Source: an uncultured Lachnospiraceae bacterium
GTDB lineage: Bacteria; Bacillota; Clostridia; Lachnospirales; Lachnospiraceae
DNA: 21,298 nucleotides
NCBI GenBank assembly: GCA_946537585.1
Contig: CAMNFX010000002.1
Location: forward strand, 1-21,298
Reading direction: 5' to 3'
Within the stretch, counting starts at the first letter, position 1. Every line of letters starts with the position of its first letter. The notes under the pieces were generated by a model. The model worked only from the letters and a program-made list of their open reading frames with translations, was not told where the DNA came from and searched no databases. This document shows, piece after piece, positions 15,689 through 21,298 of the stretch. The position numbers and the translations under genes were made by a program.

Positions 15689-16576
15689 TCAGAGCAGAAT
15701 ATCAAAGCCGGGTCTGTTTTCCAGTCTCCGCCGGATCAGATCGATACATTCTTCGATCAGCGGGTGTGCGCTGTGTACAAAACGAAGCATGTAGGTCGTC
15801 CGCTTCGGAACCTTCCCGATCAGCTTATGCACGGACAGACCATAGGAGCTTGCCATGTCCTCTGCGTAGGAAATGGGAGCGATGCACCAGAGGTTTAGCT
15901 CCCTGAGATAGTAATTCAGGCCGTCGATCGTCCGGCATTCGATCGAAGGACCGGAGTTTCCGCTGTAATCATATTCCCATACATAATCGTCGGTATCCCA
16001 GTTGATGAACAGCTGCTTCTGCGGATCGAGGTCAGAGAGCGCAATTTCACGGCTGTCAATGCTGTGACGGGCGCAGAGCAGGCGGTACTCTTCATTAAAA
16101 AGAGGAGTGGAGACCACCATCTGATTGGGAATCACAATGGGAGAAAGCGCCAGGTCACACTGGTTTTCCGCGACGACTTCAATGGCACGTCGTGTCGTAT
16201 AGGAATCGATGGTGAGGCGAAGCTGAGGATGCGCTTCAAGGAGATCGCGGCAGACATGCGGCAGCAGGGCCTGGCTGAGACTGGGCACAGCGGAAATACG
16301 GAAATACATGCTGATGCTGCTGTCGGACAGTCCCTTGGCGTCGTCGATCAGAAAGAGCCATTTCCGCGCGATATCAAAGAAGATGCTTCCCTTGTCGGTG
16401 AGGACCATCGTACGGCGGCCCTTTTTCCGCTCGAAGAACTCACAGTGAAATTCCTCCTCGAGCGCCTTGATGCTCCGGCTGATGGCAGGCTCGCTTATAG
16501 AGAGCGCCTCACCGGCTCCGCTGAAGGTTCCTGCGGATGCGACGGCGATAAATATCCTTAATTGTTTCTGTGTCAT
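15689..16576 (-). CDS. LysR family transcriptional regulator
   Basis: A 295-residue regulator. Residues 1-60 are the winged helix-turn-helix (MTQKQLRIFIAVASAGTFSGAGEALSISEPAISRSIKALEEEF), with the recognition helix near 26-38. Residues about 90-290 are the LysR effector-binding domain. MTQKQ at 16576 is chosen as start: it matches the family N-terminus, has AGGA about 8 bases upstream and gives the usual length. A 20-residue longer frame from 16636 has no ribosome site. It is divergent from the 16867 gene; LysR proteins usually control such a neighbour in response to a pathway metabolite. A dyad at 16651-16669 is a likely binding site. Confidence 0.92.
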   Translation of the reverse strand: MTQKQLRIFIAVASAGTFSGAGEALSISEPAISRSIKALEEEFHCEFFERKKGRRTMVLTDKGSIFFDIARKWLFLIDDAKGLSDSSISMYFRISAVPSLSQALLPHVCRDLLEAHPQLRLTIDSYTTRRAIEVVAENQCDLALSPIVIPNQMVVSTPLFNEEYRLLCARHSIDSREIALSDLDPQKQLFINWDTDDYVWEYDYSGNSGPSIECRTIDGLNYYLRELNLWCIAPISYAEDMASSYGLSVHKLIGKVPKRTTYMLRFVHSAHPLIEECIDLIRRRLENRPGFDILL

Positions 16577-16650
16577 GATCTTCGTCCTGCCTTCTGTGAA
16601 ATCCCGGCTTTTCAGCTTGTTGTCCGTCACGGTCATTTAATGCCGAAAAC

Positions 16651-16669
16651 TGTTACAGATATTGTAACA
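16651..16669. promoter_or_regulatory. LysR-type operator, 7-5-7 dyad
   Basis: TGTTACA (16651-16657), five bases, TGTAACA (16663-16669): a perfect 7-base inverted repeat. Its core satisfies T-N11-A, the classic LysR box. It lies 75 bases before the lysR start and about 100 bases upstream of the divergent promoter. A second, weaker AT-rich dyad, TATAA...TTATA, lies at 16736-16753, near -65 of that promoter. Confidence 0.6.
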
Positions 16670-16769
16670 TATTCTGCATAAAATGGAAATAGATATTCTC
16701 CAGTCGGGTTTAATATGGGCAAAATCTGCAATTTTTATAATAAATATGTTATAAATCCAAAGAAAATAC

Positions 16770-16798
16770 TGGACAGAAGCAAGGGTTGTTGCTAATAT
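16770..16798 (+). promoter_or_regulatory. Promoter of the LysR-divergent operon
   Basis: TGGACA (16770-16775, 5 of 6), a 17-base spacer, TAATAT (16793-16798, 4 of 6) with TGC directly before it (extended -10). Transcription would start near 16805, about 62 bases before ATG 16867. The imperfect -10 fits an activator-dependent promoter. Confidence 0.55.
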
Positions 16799-16866
16799 AA
16801 CGGGAGACACTTAGTGTAATATGATATTCAAATACATTCATATGAACATTCAGGAGGATTTTTATC

Positions 16867-17253
16867 ATGAAATGTATGCACACCAGATTGCCGGATTACT
16901 ATGCTAAGGTCGAGGCGGCAGCCAAGAGACTCCGCCCCGAGACCAAGTTCAGCATCAGCGGCATGGAGAACGTCCAGACTGCGAAGCTTGCTTCCTTAAG
17001 ATGCGGACGTATTGAGCAGGAGATCGTACAGGTTACCGAGGATCCTGAGATCGCCGAGATCGAGATCAAGATGGTACCGTACAACCCTGAAGAGGCATAT
17101 ACCGTAGTGATCAAGGGTAAGAGAGCAGACGGAAGCTGCAAGAAAGCAGTTCTTGAGAATATGTATGCTACCATTCCGTCCCTGGAGTATTACCTTTATG
17201 ACGTAGAAGAAATTGATGACCGCCGCAGCGGCAGCCGTCAGTATGATGTGTAA
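16867..17253 (+). CDS. Unknown 128-residue protein, first gene of the LysR-divergent operon
   Basis: I do not recognise this protein. It is soluble, with no signal peptide or membrane segment. The N-terminal half is helical and basic, with CMHTRLPDYYAKVEAAAKRLRP at the start. The middle has alternating strand-like stretches (EIAEIEIKMV, AYTVVIKGKRADGS), and the end is polar (DDRRSGSRQYDV). Cys3, Cys46 and Cys91 with His5 are the only obvious metal-type ligands and form no known motif. AGGAGG (16852-16857) lies 9 bases before ATG 16867. It ends 16 bases before the next gene, which has its own AAGGAGGAGG site, so the two are co-transcribed and may work as a pair. Coding quality (codon use, ribosome site) is good. 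Confidence 0.8.
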   Translation: MKCMHTRLPDYYAKVEAAAKRLRPETKFSISGMENVQTAKLASLRCGRIEQEIVQVTEDPEIAEIEIKMVPYNPEEAYTVVIKGKRADGSCKKAVLENMYATIPSLEYYLYDVEEIDDRRSGSRQYDV

Positions 17254-17269
17254 AGGAGGAGGAACCAAT

Positions 17270-18313
17270 ATGAAATTCAGATATCGTTTACTCCCTGAAG
17301 GCGCTGCTGATGGTGTTGTGCCGTTAAACGTAGTTTTCATCGACGAAGCTGACGCAAAGGCATCCGGTCTTACCAACGAGGACGCTGTAAGACTGGTCGC
17401 AAAGGATCTGAAGACGACCTGCGCAGCTGTCAATGTCATGGACAAGAACGGTGTTTCCGTTTCTTCCGACGGCATCATGAACCCCATCGCCGTTACTGCG
17501 ATTGCCTGTGTCGATCACGGCATGATCAATGACGCATTCGGCTTCATGCCCCTTACCGAGATCCCGATGTACGACGGCATGATGAAGGATGAGCCCCATA
17601 TGAGACAGTGGCTGACCGAGAAGTTCGCAGGCAAACCTCTTCACAGAGGACCGAACAAGAACGACCTCGGTGAGAGAACCGGCCACAACGAGTATATGAC
17701 CACCACCGGCCGTATCTCCAACAACAACTCCGGTTCCGAGTTCTTCAACATGATCGAGATGACCGAGATCCTTGCCCTGATGGCAGGACAGTGGGAGATC
17801 ATGAATGACGGCGAGGTCGTCGTCGGCATTGCAGGTCCCGAAGTTTCCGTCGGTATCGGCATGGTCGTATCCGAGCGTTGGGGACGTATCTTCGGCGGCG
17901 GAAATCTCGGCCGTTATAAGCCTGGCATGACCGCACACTGCTCCGGTGAGTATGCAAAGACGGTCAAGTCTGATTATCCGGTTATCGCTGCTCCGAAGGA
18001 GCATTTCATGGAGACCATGCTGGATGCTCTGGACATCGGCCTGGTTCCCGGCAGAGAGCTCGGAAGCTCACCTGCACTGGTAAGCGTTGCACATGCATAC
18101 GGCAAGGAAATCGACTTTGACAACATCACGCCCGCATCCTGGGTCGAGCTTGAGAGCATCGGTCTTGGAAAAGAAGAGTTGATGAAGCCCGTAGAGAAGC
18201 CTTACACCAGAGAGGAAATGATCATCCACGCAGAGGAGATCATTCCGGGTCTGGTCAACCCGAAGCGTTACAAGGTCTCTGATCTGATCGAGTTCCGTGA
18301 GATCGAGTTCTAA
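17270..18313 (+). CDS. Unknown 347-residue protein, possibly an enzyme, of the LysR-divergent operon
   Basis: I cannot place this protein in a family. It is soluble and lacks a signal peptide. Notable stretches are an N-terminal strand-rich part (MKFRYRLLPEGA), GHNEYMTTTGRISNNNSGSEFFN (138-160), a Gly-rich VVGIAGPEVSVGIGMVVSERWGR (184-206) followed by IFGGGNLGRYKPGM (207-220), and AHAYGKEIDFDN (274-285). The conserved-looking Gly, Arg, Asn and His clusters suggest an active site rather than a structural role. ATG 17270 is chosen over an upstream in-frame ATG at 17213 because of AAGGAGGAGG (17253-17262); the longer frame would overlap the upstream gene. A strong hairpin lies between this gene and the LarA-like gene. 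Confidence 0.85.
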   Translation: MKFRYRLLPEGAADGVVPLNVVFIDEADAKASGLTNEDAVRLVAKDLKTTCAAVNVMDKNGVSVSSDGIMNPIAVTAIACVDHGMINDAFGFMPLTEIPMYDGMMKDEPHMRQWLTEKFAGKPLHRGPNKNDLGERTGHNEYMTTTGRISNNNSGSEFFNMIEMTEILALMAGQWEIMNDGEVVVGIAGPEVSVGIGMVVSERWGRIFGGGNLGRYKPGMTAHCSGEYAKTVKSDYPVIAAPKEHFMETMLDALDIGLVPGRELGSSPALVSVAHAYGKEIDFDNITPASWVELESIGLGKEELMKPVEKPYTREEMIIHAEEIIPGLVNPKRYKVSDLIEFREIEF

Positions 18314-18350
18314 GGTTATTCTCAATTAAGTATAAACCAGAAAAAGTTGT

Positions 18351-18383
18351 ACCCCGCTGTACCGGTCGGTACAGCGGGGTTTT
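18351..18383 (+). terminator. 13-pair hairpin between the unknown gene and the LarA-like gene
   Basis: ACCCCGCTGTACC (18351-18363) pairs perfectly with GGTACAGCGGGGT (18368-18380) around GGTC and is followed by TTT (four T counting the closing one). The ribosome site AGGAG (18387-18391) starts 7 bases later. It should be a strong but possibly leaky terminator, lowering or conditioning expression of the last two genes. Confidence 0.75.
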
Positions 18384-18396
18384 AAAAGGAGAAAAT

Positions 18397-19677
18397 ATGT
18401 CGACATCAACAAGACTGATCGAGAATATTAAGCTTCCGAAATTTGTGCGTGTAAAGCAGGATTTCCCGCACAACGAGATGACGAAGGATGAGATCCGGAA
18501 GTGTATCGCGGATAACTTTGCAAGACCTGAGATCAAGGCAACGATCAAGCCGGGCATGAGCATCTGCATCACTGCCGGCAGCCGCGGCGTGGCCAATATC
18601 GATACCGTGACCAGAGCCATTGTGGACAATGTAAAGGCGCTTGGCGCCGAGCCCTTCATCATTCCTGCCATGGGTTCCCACGGCGGCGCGACGGCAGAGG
18701 GGCAGACAGAGATCCTGACCAGCTACAACATTACCGAGGAGAGCATGGGATGCCCGATCAGAGCAACTATGGAGACCGTCAAGATCGGATATGCTGAGGA
18801 GATCGGTGAGGAGGTTCAGATCGACAGATATGCGCATGAGGCAGACGGCATCATCGTTGTCAACCGCATCAAGGCACATACCGGCTTTAAGGGACATCTT
18901 GAGAGCGGCCTTATGAAGATGATGACCATCGGCCTTGGCAAGCAGGCCGGTGCATATGTCGCGCACAAGGCAGGCGATGACAACATGCCTCCGAGACTTG
19001 ACGCAATCGGTCGCGAGATCATCCGCAAGGCCAACATTCTCTTCGGAGTCGGCCTGATGGAGAACGCGCATGACGGCACCTTCAAGATCCCCTTCCTGCT
19101 TCCGGATGAGATCCCGGAGAAGGAGCCCGGACTTCTGAATGAGGCCAAGGCTGCAATGGCGAAGATCTTCCTGGATGCCTGCGACGTGATCATCCTTGAA
19201 CAGATCGGTAAGAACTTTTCCGGCGGCGGCATGGATCCGAATGTTGTCGGACGTTCCAGACTGCCGATCGGCATCAAGTCCGAGCGCATGGGCATCTTCG
19301 GGCTTTCTGAGGAGTCTCATGGCAATGCGACCGGCATGGGACGTGCGGATGTCGGAACGATGCGTTTCTTCAATCAGATGTCCTTCGACGCAACCTATCC
19401 GAACGCGATCACAGACCATGATTCCTCCGTATACAAGGTCCCGCTGATCATGGATAACGATAAGGAGTGCATCCAGGCATCGATGGCGATCTGCCTCAAT
19501 ATGGATGAGGCAAATCCGCGCATCCTGATCCTCAAGAACTCTCTGGATGTAGAGACGATCCTGATCTCCGAGGCGCTGATCCCGGAGGCAAAGACGAGAG
19601 AGCAGCTGACGATCCTCGATGAGGAGCCGTTTGAGCTTGAGTTCGATGCGGACGGCAACTTCATTACGAAGTACTGA
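18397..19677 (+). CDS. LarA-like enzyme (nickel-pincer lactate racemase superfamily, LarA/DUF2088 type)
   Basis: A 426-residue cytoplasmic enzyme, probably a racemase or epimerase of a 2-hydroxy acid that uses the nickel-pincer nucleotide (NPN). Aligned from memory with Lactobacillus plantarum LarA, the key residues have counterparts: Arg63 (GSRG, for Arg75), His95 (GSHGGAT, for His108), His161 (KAHTGF, for His174), Lys174 (LMKMMTIGLG, for NPN-linked Lys184) and His190 (VAHK, for His200). The His161-Lys174 gap is 13 rather than 10, a 3-residue insertion. No larB, larC or larE for cofactor synthesis is in the window. ATG 18397 has AGGAG 5 bases upstream, just after a strong hairpin. The superfamily call is good; substrate and reaction are inference. 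Confidence 0.75.
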   Translation: MSTSTRLIENIKLPKFVRVKQDFPHNEMTKDEIRKCIADNFARPEIKATIKPGMSICITAGSRGVANIDTVTRAIVDNVKALGAEPFIIPAMGSHGGATAEGQTEILTSYNITEESMGCPIRATMETVKIGYAEEIGEEVQIDRYAHEADGIIVVNRIKAHTGFKGHLESGLMKMMTIGLGKQAGAYVAHKAGDDNMPPRLDAIGREIIRKANILFGVGLMENAHDGTFKIPFLLPDEIPEKEPGLLNEAKAAMAKIFLDACDVIILEQIGKNFSGGGMDPNVVGRSRLPIGIKSERMGIFGLSEESHGNATGMGRADVGTMRFFNQMSFDATYPNAITDHDSSVYKVPLIMDNDKECIQASMAICLNMDEANPRILILKNSLDVETILISEALIPEAKTREQLTILDEEPFELEFDADGNFITKY

Positions 19678-19774
19678 TCCTGAAGCTTTGCTGTATATAA
19701 AGCGCAGAGCGAAAGAAAAGCTGAGAAATCATCAGATGACAATCAACAATCACAAGTAAAGAAAGGCAATAACG

Positions 19775-20803
19775 ATGATCGACAAAGTCATTGAGATGGG
19801 AACATTTGACTATGAAGAGCTGAAGAAGCAGAAGGGTCTCAAGAAGCATGGTTTCATGGATATCGCCAGCCAGGCGGACGGCTCCATGATGCGCATCCCG
19901 TACTGCATTATCGTTGGCGAGCAGGAGGGCCCGACTCTTCTGATCGACGGCGGTATTCATGGTGATGAGGTGGAGGCAGCCGATGCTGCGGCACATGTTT
20001 ACCAGGAGCTGTCACCCAAGGATATCCGAGGCATTTATATTGCGATCCCGCATCTCAACCTGGAGGGCTTTAACTCCGGTCAGAGAATGAATATCTCCAC
20101 CGATGAGACTCATGCGGATATGAACCGTATCTTCCCGGGCGATCCGAACGGCAAGATCTCCGCATTTATCCTGGACAAGTTCGTCAATACCTTTGTCAAA
20201 AACGCAGACTACTGGGTAACCTGCCACAGCGGCGGAAATCCGCTGTTCCTGACTCCGACTGCCTGCTATACCACACCGGAGCTTGATAAGGACTTCGGAG
20301 ATCTTACCCTGAACATGGCAAGATGCTTCCAGACCCCGATCCTCTGGAAGAACGATCCGTCCGGCGGCGTTGCCAAAGAAGGAAGAGGCGCTACCTCCGC
20401 AAGACAGCTCGCAGAGATGTGGCATAAGGCCTATATCTGCCTTGAGATGGGCGGAAACTGTGCAGTTATGGAGCAGAGAGAGCAGATCTATGAGATGTGC
20501 CATCAGGGCATCCTGAACCTGCTTGTATTCCTCAAGATGAAGGACGGAGAGCTTCCGAAGTTCCGCGAGGATGCCATCGAGACTCCGGTTGATTATCTGC
20601 ACGTCCTGCACGGCGGCATTTACAAGCCACAGAAGAAGTTCCTCGAGAAGGTCAAGAAGGGAGAGGTGCTCGGTATCGTCAGCAACATCTTCGGTGAGAC
20701 CATCGATGAGCTTATCGCACCGTATGACGGTATTGTCGTCGGAAGCCATACTCCGCCGGTCATTCAGCCGAGAGACTGGGGCTGCCTGTACGGAAGACTG
20801 TAA
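19775..20803 (+). CDS. M14-type zinc deacylase, succinylglutamate desuccinylase/aspartoacylase family (second copy)
   Basis: A 342-residue cytoplasmic zinc hydrolase expected to cleave an acyl-amide bond. It has zinc ligands in HGDE (His62, Glu65) and TCHSGG (His151). The substrate-binding segment DMNRIFPG (Asn117, Arg118) is intact, and Glu224 in CLEMGG is the likely catalytic base. The end (IAPYDGIVVGSHTPPVIQPRDW) is the family's small barrel. Unlike the copy at 309-1283 it keeps the canonical NRxFPG. AAAGG (19762-19766) lies 8 bases before ATG 19775. It follows the LarA-like gene by 97 bases, in which I see neither terminator nor strong promoter, and is followed by a strong terminator. It thus probably closes the operon. 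Confidence 0.85.
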   Translation: MIDKVIEMGTFDYEELKKQKGLKKHGFMDIASQADGSMMRIPYCIIVGEQEGPTLLIDGGIHGDEVEAADAAAHVYQELSPKDIRGIYIAIPHLNLEGFNSGQRMNISTDETHADMNRIFPGDPNGKISAFILDKFVNTFVKNADYWVTCHSGGNPLFLTPTACYTTPELDKDFGDLTLNMARCFQTPILWKNDPSGGVAKEGRGATSARQLAEMWHKAYICLEMGGNCAVMEQREQIYEMCHQGILNLLVFLKMKDGELPKFREDAIETPVDYLHVLHGGIYKPQKKFLEKVKKGEVLGIVSNIFGETIDELIAPYDGIVVGSHTPPVIQPRDWGCLYGRL

Positions 20804-20870
20804 AGCAGCCTTTTCAGAAAGCAGCGTCCGGCTGATCTGAGCGATTTGGTCTATATCAACGGATTGTTCC

Positions 20871-20915
20871 AAAACCGCTGTTTGCTCTTCGTTTATAAGA
20901 GCAGACAGCGGTTTT
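20871..20915 (+). terminator. Terminator of the LysR-divergent operon
   Basis: AAAACCGCTGT (20871-20881) pairs with ACAGCGGTTTT (20905-20915), and the stem continues inward with GCTCTT/AAGAGC to about 19 pairs with one wobble. The loop is about 7 bases. The T-run closes it. The 67 bases between the stop codon and this stem hold nothing I recognise. Confidence 0.92.
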
Positions 20916-20930
20916 AAACTGTATGAGTAT

Positions 20931-20976
20931 AAAAAAAACAGCTCGTTCGGCATTTGCCGGGCGGACTGTTTTTCCA
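20931..20976 (-). terminator. Terminator of the decayed minus-strand gene
   Basis: Read on the minus strand, AAAAACAG and CTGTTTTT close a long stem with inner CGGC/GCCG around a 4-base loop, ending in eight T. It begins 22 bases after the stop of the gene remnant at 20998. Confidence 0.85.
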
Positions 20977-20997
20977 GTTCACAGGACAGCTGCTTAT

Positions 20998-21279
20998 TTA
21001 TGAAGGCCGGTAACTGTTTAAGGATTCTGCGAGGAATTCCATATCCTCTTTATTATACCTTTGGTCAATAGGAAGAGAGAAGATCTCTCGGCCCATGCGA
21101 GCGGTATCGCCGATCGTATTTACTTCAGGGTCTGCGGGTAGAGCTTGTCCATCTGCTTGGAGCCCTGCCGGAGGCCTCCCCAGAGGATGTCATCAAGAGG
21201 CTTTTTTGAGTAGATCACGCCGCCGTCCGGAACGGCCCACCATATTGAAATCATATCCGTACGTTGCCTGTCTTTTCAT
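20998..21279 (-). pseudogene. Decayed gene, C-terminal part like DegT/DnrJ-type aminotransferase
   Basis: No single frame spans this 282-base stretch. Minus-strand ATG at 21279, with AAAGGGA upstream, opens a 28-residue frame ending at 21193. A second frame (21254-21120) reads VPDGGVIYSKKPLDDILW and GLRQGSKQMDKLYPQ. The third frame, to the stop at 20998, reads ARMGREIFSLPIDQRYNKED then MEFLAESLNSYRPS. That last part resembles the SLP...ed.e.i.e.L end of DegT/DnrJ/EryC1 aminotransferases. At least two frame shifts are needed to join the parts. The intact terminator just downstream supports a former gene. Sequencing error near a contig end is an alternative. Confidence 0.45.
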
Positions 21280-21298
21280 GTTTGATGATTCCCTTTTA

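Noticed and set aside
15613..15906. Plus-strand frames over the tRNA promoter and lysR 3' end
   Set aside because: They overlap the LysR coding end and a near-consensus promoter on the other strand, and have no ribosome site or similarity.
16577..16636. 20-residue N-terminal extension of the LysR protein
   Set aside because: No ribosome site before 16636; the HTH domain begins at the MTQKQ start, which has AGGA upstream.
17213..17269. 19-residue extension of the 347-residue protein
   Set aside because: It overlaps the upstream gene and ignores the very strong AAGGAGGAGG before ATG 17270.
18406..19419. 337-residue minus-strand frame opposite the LarA-like gene
   Set aside because: Antisense shadow; the plus strand carries conserved catalytic residues.
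20804..20870. Possible protein-like frame just after the second deacylase
   Set aside because: A short open stretch without start or ribosome site that runs through the terminator stem; no evidence of coding.
20012..20953. 313-residue minus-strand frame opposite the second deacylase
   Set aside because: It would begin inside the two terminators and has no family features; shadow.
1..21298. High density of GATC in the coding regions
   Set aside because: Explained by frequent Asp/Ile/Ser codon junctions in this codon bias; no clustering that suggests an origin or methylation switch.
1..21298. CRISPR arrays, insertion sequences, phage or integrase genes
   Set aside because: Looked for direct repeats with spacers, transposase or integrase motifs and terminal repeats next to the tRNAs; none seen.

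Overview
The window looks like a chromosomal segment of a low- to mid-GC Firmicute, most likely a gut-type Clostridia (Lachnospiraceae-like). The grounds are consensus sigma-A promoters, strong AGGAGG ribosome sites, tRNAs without an encoded CCA end, a lipoprotein with an Ala/Thr/Glu/Gln linker typical of that group, and many ABC transporters. This placement is inference; nothing in the window fixes the species.

Layout. 1-52 is the 3' part of a tRNA-Asn with its terminator. 309-1283 is a lone M14-type deacylase (aspartoacylase/succinylglutamate desuccinylase family) with its own promoter and terminator. 1446-6217 is a tightly overlapping four-gene ABC exporter operon of the Gld type (ATPase, permease, GldG-like auxiliary protein, DUF4340 protein). 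6381-11975 is a complete five-gene peptide/opine-type uptake operon (lipoprotein binding protein, two permeases, two ATPases) with a strong terminator. 12092-14305 holds an unknown two-helix membrane protein, a possible 28-residue peptide and a MATE efflux pump. On the minus strand, 14444-15187 is a TVP38/VTT-domain membrane protein and 15283-15576 is a three-tRNA cluster (Thr-UGU, CAU, Leu-UAA). 15689-16576 is a LysR regulator.

The most novel part is 16867-20803, divergent from the LysR gene. It holds four genes in one direction: a 128-residue unknown protein, a 347-residue unknown protein, a LarA-like (nickel-pincer lactate racemase superfamily) enzyme with the key Arg/His/Lys positions kept, and a second M14-type deacylase. 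The divergent spacer carries a 7-5-7 dyad containing a T-N11-A LysR box and a good extended -10 promoter. I infer a regulated catabolic module that acts on an amide-linked or hydroxy-acid-containing small molecule: the deacylase would cleave a conjugate and the LarA-like enzyme would epimerise a 2-hydroxy acid. The nearby peptide importer and the first deacylase could feed it. The substrate is unknown and the two unknown proteins have no role I can name.

The right end (20998-21279, minus strand) is a decayed gene whose last part resembles the C-terminus of DegT/DnrJ-type aminotransferases and which still keeps its terminator.
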